In this document: positions 1 to 6,000 of the stretch, piece after piece
How the letters are laid out: each line of letters opens with the position of its first letter
Position numbering within the stretch: position 1 is the stretch's first letter
NCBI GenBank assembly: GCA_937901265.1
Contig: CALCHA010000440.1
Location: forward strand, 1-10,250
Source: an uncultured Phycisphaerales bacterium
GTDB taxonomy: Bacteria; Planctomycetota; Phycisphaerae; WQYP01
Direction of reading: 5' to 3'
DNA: 10,250 nucleotides
Made by a program: the position numbers and the translations under genes
Notes under the pieces: generated by a model
Seen by the model: only the letters and a program-made list of their open reading frames with translations
What the model was told of the DNA's origin: nothing
Databases searched by the model: none

Positions 1-1
1 C

Positions 2-493
2 GGCGGACCTGCTGACAATGGCGGTGGTCCCGGTGGCAACGGCGACGGACCTCCCGGCGGTGGTCCCGGAGGTGGGTTCGGCGGTGGATTTGGCGGGCCG
101 GGAGGTCCCGGTGGACCAGGCGGACCCGGTGGGCCCGGCGGACCGGGAGGATTTGGCGGGCCGGGCGGCGGCGGACCGGGCGGCTTGGGCGGCGACTTCG
201 GCGGGGGCGGACGGGGCGGACGCGGTGGACGGGGCGGCGGCGGTGGTGGCCGGGGCGGACCTCCGGGCGGCGGCATGATGAGCGGCAACAGCGTCACCCC
301 GGCGCTCACCGCCCTGCAAACGACCCTGGCAGACCCCAAGGCGACGCAGGAAGAGATCAAGCAAAAAGTGGAGGACGTTCGCGCGGCCCGGAAGAAGGCG
401 CAGACCGATCTCGATGCCGCCGAGAAAGACCTGAAGCTGTTGTTGACGCCGGCACAGCAGGCGACGCTGATCGCTGAGGGCATCCTCGACTGA
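2..493 (+). CDS. Gly/Pro-rich protein with charged helical C-terminal tail (partial, 5' end off window)
   Basis: The reading frame is open from the left edge to a TGA at 491-493, giving 163 visible residues; the true start lies outside the window. Visible residues 1-95 are almost only Gly with Pro, Phe, Arg and Asp. They include six GGP triplets (92-145), which also read as collagen-like Gly-X-Tyr, and then GGR triplets. From about residue 96 the composition changes abruptly to an ordinary amphipathic, charged, probably coiled-coil tail. This runs from NSVTPALTALQ through EEIKQKVEDVRAARKKAQ and ends with LTPAQQATLIAEGILD. I recall similar tails (short helix, DPKAT-type turn, Lys/Arg/Ala helix, final LxxxQxAxLxxxGxLD) in secreted planctomycete proteins. 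LTPAQ also fits the LTxxQ motif of the Spy/CpxP periplasmic family, but that link is weak. The function is unknown. An in-frame ATG at 272 could only give a short tail protein and is unlikely, because the Gly-rich frame continues upstream. It probably shares a transcript with the HEAT gene 65 nt downstream. Confidence 0.75.
   Translation, partial: GGPADNGGGPGGNGDGPPGGGPGGGFGGGFGGPGGPGGPGGPGGPGGPGGFGGPGGGGPGGLGGDFGGGGRGGRGGRGGGGGGRGGPPGGGMMSGNSVTPALTALQTTLADPKATQEEIKQKVEDVRAARKKAQTDLDAAEKDLKLLLTPAQQATLIAEGILD
92..145 (+). repeat. Six tandem GGP codon triplets (collagen-like Gly-Gly-Pro)
   Basis: Six consecutive 9-nt units each encode Gly-Gly-Pro. Codons vary between units (ggc/ggg/gga/ggt and ccg/ccc/cca), so the array is kept at protein level and is not a recent exact DNA duplication. 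It lies inside the partial Gly/Pro-rich gene and is followed by GGF and GGR variants. Confidence 0.8.
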
Positions 494-548
494 TCCTGGG
501 TTCGGTGTGTGGTTTCGTTTTTGAATGTTTGGGGTGGGGAAAGACATC

Positions 549-553
549 GGAGG
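549..553 (+). promoter_or_regulatory. Shine-Dalgarno GGAGG for the HEAT-repeat gene
   Basis: GGAGG lies five nt before the ATG at 559. It decides the start: the alternative GTG at 505 would add 18 residues (with CGFVFECLGW) in front of an otherwise normal signal peptide and has no comparable site ahead of it. Confidence 0.75.
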
Positions 554-558
554 CTCTC

Positions 559-2454
559 ATGAATCGTTTTTCCGGTCGCACCGCGATGCTTCTTCCTGCC
601 TTGATCGCTTGTGCCGCGACGCCCGCGATGGCGTATGTGGATCTGGCGCCGACGCTCACGAAGATCATCAGCCAATCCAGCAAAATCACGCTGATCGAGG
701 TGACGGCCTTTGATCCGGCGACGCACGTGGCGACGGTGAAGGAAGTGCGGGCGCTCAAGGGAGAGATCGCCGCCGCGCCGCTGACCTACAACTTTTCGCC
801 CGACGGACAGCCGGTGACCCGCGCCATCATGCAGTGGGCCGTGCCCGGGACGCAGGGGTTGGCGTTTTCCCAGGGACGCGTCTCCCTGGTGTGCATGGGC
901 GAGGGGTGGTTTGCCTTGCGAAACGCCAACGGGGCCTGGCGGGTGGGCGACGATCGGCCCGATCTGCCGCTGGCCTACTATGGCTCCTTTCCGCGGCTGG
1001 TGGACGGCGTCGAGAAGATGCTGGCCGGCAAGGACGCGGTGATCACGATTGTTCCCCATGGGGCGGAGGAGGCGGCGAGCTTTGAGCTGGCCCTGAATCG
1101 GCAGGACCTGCCCGGGCTCATCAAGCTGGAGCGGCTGCGCGCGAATCTGAAGATGCCGGAGACGACGATGGCGATCTCCGCCAATCCGGCTTATGTGCTG
1201 GGCCAGGGGGCGGTCGATGCGGCGGAACTGCCGGCGCTGGTGGCCAGGTTGAAATCGCCCGAGGCGGGGGTGCGAACCGGGGCGGCGGAAGATGTGCGGA
1301 CGCTGGGGTTGAAGGCGGCGTCGGCGGCGGAGGCACTGGTGCCCCTGCTCAAGGACAGCGATGCCCACGTGCGATCGGCGGCGGCTTCGGCGCTGCTGCG
1401 GGTCTCGCCGCACGACATCCGGGGCCTGGAGGTCCTCACCAAAAACATGGACAGCCCTGACGCCGTGGCGCGGCGCGATGCGGCGCGGGCCACCGGACGG
1501 GCGGGCGTGGCGGCCGGGCCGCTGACCGACAAACTGGCGGCGCTGTTGAAGGACAAGGATGAGGGGGTGCGAGTGACGGCGCTGGAGGCCATCGCGACCC
1601 TGGGACCTGTGGCGGCCAAGGCGGCTCCGGCCGTACAGCCGCTGCTGGATGATCCGGGGCAGATGATCGACGCTGCGGACGCTCTCGGGCGCATCGGCGC
1701 GGCGGCGCGGCCCGCGATGAAGCGGCTGACGACCATGCTGCAAAGCCCCGACTATGCCACGCACTGGGCGGCGGTTCGCGCCATGGCCCAGATCGGCGGT
1801 CCCGAGGCGAAGCCCGCGGTCGATTTCATGGTCAAGGCCTTTCAGGCATCGCCCGGCCCCACGGAGGTCGAGGGGTACAACATGATGATTTACTTCACGC
1901 TCATCGGACCGGAGGCGAAGTATGCGTTGGATGTGGTGAACAGCGCCGGGATCAAGAACCCGGTGCTCCACCAGACGACCGCGTGGGCGATTCAGTCAGA
2001 CTCCTACTTGCCGTGGCAATCAAACAGCGGCGGCTTCGGTGGTCGTGGGGGCGGGTTCGGGGGATTTGGCGGGATGATGGACCTCAACACGACGATGTAT
2101 GAGGCCTATGTGAACGAGCTGGGCGATCGGCTCAAGCCGGCCGGCAAGATGCTGGCGGGCAAGATCATGGACAATACCGCGGGCGATATCCCCGACTACG
2201 GCTACAAGATTCTCGCGGCGGGCGGGGCGGATGCCGCGGCGATATTGTCCCCGCACCTCGCGGCGGCGGATGAGGCGGAACGCGAGCGCGCGGCCGTGGC
2301 GCTGGGCTTCATGGGCCCCGCCGGCGTCGCCGCAAAGCCGCGACTCGAAGCCGCCCTGCCCAAGGCCTCCACCCCCAGGGAGAAGCTGCTGCTGGAATGG
2401 ACCCTGCGAGAAGTCTCCCGCGACCCCCTGGCGCCTGGGGACAATGACAAATAG
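559..2454 (+). CDS. Exported HEAT-repeat protein with Gly-rich insert
   Basis: This is a 631-aa protein ending in TAG. Residues 1-25 form a signal peptide: basic start, hydrophobic core MLLPALIACAA, and AMA before Tyr26 as the cleavage site. Residues 26-170 are a mostly beta region (TLIEVTAFDP, VKEVRALKGE, QWAVPGTQGLAF, LVCMGEGWFALR, DLPLAYYGSF). I recall this module before HEAT repeats in other planctomycete secreted proteins; its role is not known to me. Residues about 218-430 hold about five HEAT/PBS-type helical repeats, for example LVPLLKDSDAHVRSAAASAL, LAALLKDKDEGVRVTALEAI and LTTMLQSPDYATHWAAVRAM. A Gly/Phe-rich insert (about 490-507) interrupts the second half. Residues about 560-620 are a further HEAT-like pair. 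HEAT solenoids bind proteins, so a scaffold outside the cytoplasm is the likely role; no catalytic motif is seen. The last codons (Asn-Asp-Lys-stop) fall inside the heptamer repeat that follows. It is likely cotranscribed with the Gly/Pro-rich gene upstream. Confidence 0.88.
   Translation: MNRFSGRTAMLLPALIACAATPAMAYVDLAPTLTKIISQSSKITLIEVTAFDPATHVATVKEVRALKGEIAAAPLTYNFSPDGQPVTRAIMQWAVPGTQGLAFSQGRVSLVCMGEGWFALRNANGAWRVGDDRPDLPLAYYGSFPRLVDGVEKMLAGKDAVITIVPHGAEEAASFELALNRQDLPGLIKLERLRANLKMPETTMAISANPAYVLGQGAVDAAELPALVARLKSPEAGVRTGAAEDVRTLGLKAASAAEALVPLLKDSDAHVRSAAASALLRVSPHDIRGLEVLTKNMDSPDAVARRDAARATGRAGVAAGPLTDKLAALLKDKDEGVRVTALEAIATLGPVAAKAAPAVQPLLDDPGQMIDAADALGRIGAAARPAMKRLTTMLQSPDYATHWAAVRAMAQIGGPEAKPAVDFMVKAFQASPGPTEVEGYNMMIYFTLIGPEAKYALDVVNSAGIKNPVLHQTTAWAIQSDSYLPWQSNSGGFGGRGGGFGGFGGMMDLNTTMYEAYVNELGDRLKPAGKMLAGKIMDNTAGDIPDYGYKILAAGGADAAAILSPHLAAADEAERERAAVALGFMGPAGVAAKPRLEAALPKASTPREKLLLEWTLREVSRDPLAPGDNDK
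2026..2082 (+). repeat. Gly/Phe-rich insert inside the HEAT-repeat protein
   Basis: Residues about 490-507 read as GGF/GGR units ending in Met-Met (GGFGGRGGGFGGFGGMM). The composition matches the Gly-rich half of the upstream gene. It probably forms a flexible, exposed loop between helical repeats. Confidence 0.7.
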
Positions 2455-2527
2455 CAAAATGACAAATGACAAATGGGCTGTCGCCGTGGGGAAGCACCCA
2501 TTTGTCATTTGTCATTTGTCATTTTGC
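2444..2527. repeat. Heptamer repeat (ATGACAA / TTGTCAT) arranged as an inverted repeat
   Basis: On the left, ATGACAA occurs at 2444-2450, 2459-2465 and 2466-2472, with an imperfect unit (atagcaaa) between the first two. On the right the reverse complement TTGTCAT occurs three times in tandem at 2502-2522. A 24-nt left arm (2454-2477, GCAAAATGACA...AATGGG) matches the right arm (2497-2527) except that the right arm has one extra heptamer. The first unit lies within the last codons of the HEAT gene. The AT-rich repeat stands out from the surrounding GC-rich DNA. Heptameric repeats of this style recur between genes in several planctomycete genomes, from memory; whether this one is a dispersed family needs the whole genome. 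Confidence 0.85.
2457..2517. terminator. Probable bidirectional terminator between convergent genes
   Basis: Positions 2457-2477 pair with 2497-2517 as a perfect 21-bp stem with a 19-nt loop (2478-2496). The base of the stem is A-rich on the left (aaaa, 2456-2459) and T-rich on the right (tttt, 2522-2525), so either strand gives a hairpin with some U's nearby. The hairpin sits in the 85-nt gap between the stop of the plus-strand HEAT gene and the stop of the minus-strand operon. The U tracts are short, so intrinsic termination may be only partial. Confidence 0.65.
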
Positions 2528-2539
2528 ATTCATCGCCCC

Positions 2540-3580
2540 CTACTGCCCCGCCTCCTGGTAAATGTGCGCCAGCTGGAGCAGGAGCGGTTCGAGCTGCCCG
2601 TAATAGTCGGTGTCGGCCATGAGCGGCTTTTTCTGGCGGAGGGCGTCCATCTGGAGCTCGATCTCGTCGCGGCGGGCGCGCAGTGCGGGAGAAATGGCGG
2701 CTTCCTGCGGCGATTTGATGAGGGCCCACTGGTGGGCGCGCGGGCCGTCGAGGGCGGCGTTGCCGCGGGCGGCGGCGTTGGCGCGGGTGCCGCTGAAAAA
2801 GTCGGCGGAGATCCCGAGCTTGTCGCCGTTGTCGTCGAGGAGGGCGTGCTCGGTCATCAGCCGCCCGGCCTGCTTGTAGAACTCCGCGGTGCGGTGCGAC
2901 GCCTGGAGAAACGCTTCAAGAAGCGAGGTTTCACCATCTTTGTCGAGGTCGGCGGCCGGGTCGTTGATGGCCTCGGCGAAGTACTCGCCGAAGCGCGCAT
3001 AATTGATTTCCGAGCCCGACCGGGTGGCGGTGATGATGACGCGGTTCCTGCCCGAGAGGCGGGTGAGGAAGGGCGCGGAGGCCGCGGTGCAGTCGATCAC
3101 CGCAAGCGGGCGGACGACCGGTGCCAGCCAGGCGGCCAGTTCGCTGTCGGAGACGTCCGGGCCGGCGAGGTTGAGCTTGGCGTCGCGGCCATCAAATGTT
3201 CCGTGGCCCAGCATGACCAGGTAGAGCGGGCGGGTGCGGTCCGCGGCGGCGGCGGAAATGGCGGCGTGCAGGTGGGCCTTGTCGGAGCCCGCGGGTTCCG
3301 TGGCGGCGGGTTCCGTGGCGGGAGCGGTCGCCGGAGCCGTTGCCGGCAGCGTCGTCGCGTCGCGCCCAATGAGGACGAACTCGGCCTTACCGCGGCGGGC
3401 GGCCTGCGCCCAGAGGTCGGCTTCGCGAGCGAATTGCGGTCCATATTCCGGGGCCCCTTCAGCGCCGATCACGACGATGACCGTGGGGCGATCATCCGGC
3501 TGCGTCGCCGGGGCGGTTTCCTGGGCCAGGGCTCGCCCCGCCAGGAGCGCCATCGCCAGCGCCATTGCGTGCATTCTCAT
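2540..3580 (-). CDS. Exported caspase/legumain-like (C13-type) protein with EF-hand-like loop
   Basis: This is a 346-aa protein starting at ATG 3580, which overlaps the TGA of the upstream gene (ATGA at 3577-3580). An in-frame start 30 nt further upstream would lie inside that gene and spoil the signal peptide. Residues 1-20 are a signal peptide (AMALAMALLAG...ALAQ). The first strand is TVIVVIGAEG (33-42). A Pro/Ala/Thr linker occupies 77-97. LYLVMLGHGTFDG (119-131) gives His126 and PLAVIDCTAAS (158-168) gives Cys164, which together match the His-Gly...Asp-Cys dyad of clan CD peptidases (caspase, legumain C13). VIITATRSG follows, as expected for the fold. Residues 211-222 (DLDKDGETSLLE) form a complete 12-residue EF-hand-type Ca loop, and a Asp/Asn-rich stretch follows at 248-254. 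The C terminus (300-346) is helical. As the last gene of the operon it may process or bind the proteins encoded upstream. Active peptidase versus inactive relative cannot be settled by sight. Confidence 0.72.
   Translation of the reverse strand: MRMHAMALAMALLAGRALAQETAPATQPDDRPTVIVVIGAEGAPEYGPQFAREADLWAQAARRGKAEFVLIGRDATTLPATAPATAPATEPAATEPAGSDKAHLHAAISAAAADRTRPLYLVMLGHGTFDGRDAKLNLAGPDVSDSELAAWLAPVVRPLAVIDCTAASAPFLTRLSGRNRVIITATRSGSEINYARFGEYFAEAINDPAADLDKDGETSLLEAFLQASHRTAEFYKQAGRLMTEHALLDDNGDKLGISADFFSGTRANAAARGNAALDGPRAHQWALIKSPQEAAISPALRARRDEIELQMDALRQKKPLMADTDYYGQLEPLLLQLAHIYQEAGQ
2915..2950 (-). other. EF-hand-type calcium loop in the C13-like protein
   Basis: Twelve codons encode D-L-D-K-D-G-E-T-S-L-L-E: acidic residues at positions 1, 3, 5 and 12 and Gly at 6, the canonical EF-hand or dockerin-type loop. 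It follows the Cys164 half of the caspase-like domain by about 45 residues. Confidence 0.65.
3291..3320 (-). repeat. Exact 15-nt tandem duplication in the Pro/Thr/Ala linker
   Basis: The 15-mer gcgggttccgtggcg occurs twice back to back (3291-3305 and 3306-3320, plus-strand reading). On the minus strand it encodes repeated Ala-Thr-Glu-Pro-Ala. A degenerate 12-nt repeat (Ala-Pro-Ala-Thr) follows at about 3321-3344. The linker is the variable spacer between the first strand of the C13-like domain and its catalytic half. Confidence 0.8.
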
Positions 3581-6000
3581 GGCAACCCCTTCCAGCGGCG
3601 AAGGCCCCACTCACCGGCCAAAAATGCCAGCGCCAGCAGGAAGACCCAGGACTGATGCCACAGAGGCTCCACCCGCGGCTCCATGATCTCGGCATGTTTT
3701 TCGGGCAGGGTGGCGACGAAGGCGTCGAGGTCGGCGCCCTTGATGACTTCGCCCCCCGTCGCTTTGGCGAGCCGCTGGAGCAGCGCGGCGTTGGGCTGGA
3801 GTTCCCGGAATTCCTCGGCAGAAGGGTTGGAAGACCAGCCGGTGGTGGCCTTGCCGATGTCCCGCCCATCCGCCCCAGCCGCGGCGGCGGAGGCGCGATA
3901 AGGCCCCGGTTCGCGGGGGACGTAGAGCGCCTCGTAGCGACCGGCCTGTCCTGCGGAGGGCTCGGCGCGCAACTCCGCGGGCTTGCCGTCGGGGCCGGTG
4001 ACGCGCAGGCTCACCGTGGCGTTGTCGAGGGGGGCGTAAGCGGGATCGCGGACCTGCACGGCGAGATGGACGGCGTCCGGAGGATCACTGGCATCGTGCC
4101 GCGGATCGAGGGTGATCTCGACGCGGTGCGGGACATCCGCGACCAGCCAGCGGACCATCTGGCGCCAGGCCTTTTCCATGTCGGAGGTTTTGTCATCGGT
4201 GCGGTGCGTGCCCCAGCGCCAGAGATCCCCGATGAGCAGGGCCGCGGATCGGCCGCGACCGAAGCGCTGCGTCACCAGGGCGGGGGCGGTCTCGCCCTCA
4301 TCGCTGGTCACCCGGGCGAGCACCGTCGCGCCGGGCTTGATGCCGCGGACGGGGTTGAGGGAGTTGAACGTCGGCATCGCGGCGAGCCGCGAGCGCTCGC
4401 CCGCCTCATCGGCGGCAAGGCGCACCCAGGGTTCCAGCCAGCCCTCGCGCGTCAGCGACAGGCGGAAGTTGGTCTCAGCGGGGTAATTGGGCACGAGGTC
4501 GGCATACACGGGGAGCACGTCGCCGACGGGGGTTTTGTCGTAGTCCCCCTTGTGGAAGCTCTGGTCGCCGCCGACCATCAGCAACCCGCCGCCGCGCTGC
4601 CGCACGAAATCCTTGAACAGCTGTAGTGGGTCCTGGTTGAAGAACTGCGATTCGACATCAGCGAGGATGATCGCATCATATTTGAAGAGGTCGTCGGCGC
4701 TCCTGGGGAAGCCGCCGCGGAGCTCCAGTTCGTCGGCCGTGTTGATGCGTTCGAGCACCGGCTGGTCGAACTGGGCGACGCTGTCGGGGTCGTGACCGAA
4801 GGCCTGAAAAAGCGGGTTGGCCTTTTCGCCGGCGGCCCCCATGAAGGCGAACTTCGGCTCCCGTTTGGCGACGCGGATGAGGCCCACAAGCTGCACCTGG
4901 TCGTCGCCGACCAGCGACCGGCTGAGGAATTTGAAGGTCCAGTCGGGCTGTCCGGCGACGTACAGCACGCGAAAGGGCCCTTTGCCGCGATCGACGACGG
5001 CCCAGCGGGTGTTGTTCTCCAGCGTCGCTTCGGCGGTCTGCTGCGGATGGTCGAACTGGCCGAGCTCGCCATCCGCGGCAACGCGCAGTTTGTAAAAGGA
5101 GAGACCGGCGGCCGCGGGCTTGAGCTTGAAGCGGACCGAGGTGACGCTGCCTTCCTTGTCCAGTTCGAGCTGCTGTGTTTCGATCACTTTGCCTTGCTCA
5201 TCAAGGAGCTGCACGGTGGCTCGCTGGCCGCCGTAGCCGGTGCTGGTGATCGCGGCGGTGAGAGTGACCGGGGCGTCTTCAAAGTTGGTCTGGGTGACTT
5301 CGACGTGATCGATGGCGAGGTCGTTGGCGGGGCGGTCGTTGCCCACGAGCAGGGGGTAGATCGGGGGGAGCTTCATCCCGCCGGTGTCGTTGGCGGAGGC
5401 GGCGAGGAGGCGTTCGAGGGTGTCGAGGTCGGTGGCGTTTCCGTCAGTCAGCAGCAGGATGCCCGCGAGCGGTTTGCCCCCGGCATCGGCACCCGCGGGA
5501 TAGCGGCGCATGAGGCGTTCGAGGGCCCCGCCGAGGGCGGACGCACGGCCATCAAAGGTTAAATGGTCGACGTTCTCGATGGCTTTGAGTTGGGAAGCAA
5601 AGGCGAACTGGCGCAGCTCAAAATCCTTGCCGAGCTTGGCCAGCCAGGGCGAGGGCTCGCTGGCGAGTTGCTTCAACTGGGTGGAACGCTGCTCGCCGGC
5701 GGCATCCTTGAGGGTCATCGAGGCGCTGTCGTCCGCGAGGAGCACGAAGGCGTTGGCTCCGGGACGGGCGTGACGCGTGGAGATGAGCGGTTCCAGCAGG
5801 CACAGCGCGAGGATGGCGATACCCATGGCTTTGAGCAGGGCGGCGGTCATGCGCACGCCGAGGGACGCGCCAGCACCGCGGTAGCCGAGGGCCAGCAGCA
5901 GGATGAAGAGCGCGAAGAAACCGGCGGCAATCGCGAGCCATTGCGGGGCACCCCACACCAGCGTCGTCTGCCCCAGCAGTCCGGCGGCAGCATGCGTCAT
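3577..6000 (-). CDS. Membrane protein with vWA domain and glutamine-amidotransferase-like domain
   Basis: This is an 807-aa protein whose start ATG (6000) overlaps the TGA of the giant gene (ATGA at 5997-6000), with GGGAG six nt ahead. Two membrane helices lie at about 20-40 (LAIAAGFFALFILLLAL) and 52-71 (AALLKAMGIAILALCLLEPL), followed by a vWA domain. Its metal site is D90-D-S-A-S94, then a Ser-Ala-Leu-Gly-Gly turn near 153-160, and a TDGN motif near 185-188. Beta-rich segments (about 228-330) resemble Ig-like repeats. Residues about 340-600 form a Rossmann-like, GATase1-like domain (RVLYVAGQPDW, YDAIILADV, FVRQRGGGLLMVGGDQSF, FGRGRSAALLIGDLWRWG). No Cys stands at the usual nucleophile elbow, so amidotransferase activity is unlikely. 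A beta domain (about 624-720) and a C-terminal membrane helix (about 784-800) complete it. The layout matches planctomycete membrane proteins linked to MoxR/Bat-type operons (COG5426/PF07090-like, from memory). Most of the protein between the helices should be outside the cytoplasm. Confidence 0.8.
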   Translation of the reverse strand: MTHAAAGLLGQTTLVWGAPQWLAIAAGFFALFILLLALGYRGAGASLGVRMTAALLKAMGIAILALCLLEPLISTRHARPGANAFVLLADDSASMTLKDAAGEQRSTQLKQLASEPSPWLAKLGKDFELRQFAFASQLKAIENVDHLTFDGRASALGGALERLMRRYPAGADAGGKPLAGILLLTDGNATDLDTLERLLAASANDTGGMKLPPIYPLLVGNDRPANDLAIDHVEVTQTNFEDAPVTLTAAITSTGYGGQRATVQLLDEQGKVIETQQLELDKEGSVTSVRFKLKPAAAGLSFYKLRVAADGELGQFDHPQQTAEATLENNTRWAVVDRGKGPFRVLYVAGQPDWTFKFLSRSLVGDDQVQLVGLIRVAKREPKFAFMGAAGEKANPLFQAFGHDPDSVAQFDQPVLERINTADELELRGGFPRSADDLFKYDAIILADVESQFFNQDPLQLFKDFVRQRGGGLLMVGGDQSFHKGDYDKTPVGDVLPVYADLVPNYPAETNFRLSLTREGWLEPWVRLAADEAGERSRLAAMPTFNSLNPVRGIKPGATVLARVTSDEGETAPALVTQRFGRGRSAALLIGDLWRWGTHRTDDKTSDMEKAWRQMVRWLVADVPHRVEITLDPRHDASDPPDAVHLAVQVRDPAYAPLDNATVSLRVTGPDGKPAELRAEPSAGQAGRYEALYVPREPGPYRASAAAAGADGRDIGKATTGWSSNPSAEEFRELQPNAALLQRLAKATGGEVIKGADLDAFVATLPEKHAEIMEPRVEPLWHQSWVFLLALAFLAGEWGLRRWKGLP
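3586..3593 (-). promoter_or_regulatory. Shine-Dalgarno-like GGAAGGGG for the C13-like gene
   Basis: Reading the minus strand, GGAAGGGG ends five nt before the ATG at 3580. It lies within the last codons of the vWA/GATase gene, as expected for translational coupling, and supports 3580 as the start. Confidence 0.6.

Noticed and set aside
18..278. An 86-codon frame overlapping the Gly/Pro-rich gene
   Set aside because: Shifted frame of the GGP/GGR repeats, giving Val/Asp/Ala-rich sequence. The other frame continues into a well-formed helical tail.
505..558. GTG start adding 18 residues to the HEAT protein
   Set aside because: No ribosome site ahead of it, and it would place CGFVFECLGW before a normal signal peptide. 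ATG 559 has GGAGG five nt upstream.
494..558. Separate promoter or terminator between the two plus-strand genes
   Set aside because: No convincing -35/-10 pair or stable hairpin with a U tract was seen in these 65 nt.
2444..2527. CRISPR-like array
   Set aside because: Seven-nt units directly abutting and inverted around a loop, with no regular spacers.
2231..3655. A 474-codon plus-strand frame crossing the convergent gap
   Set aside because: It is out of frame with the HEAT gene, runs through the heptamer hairpin and lies antisense to the C13-like gene. Its Arg/Gly-rich translation shows no domain.
3565..4626. Plus-strand open frame opposite the vWA/GATase gene
   Set aside because: Antisense to a gene with clear domains; a stop-poor shadow caused by high GC content.
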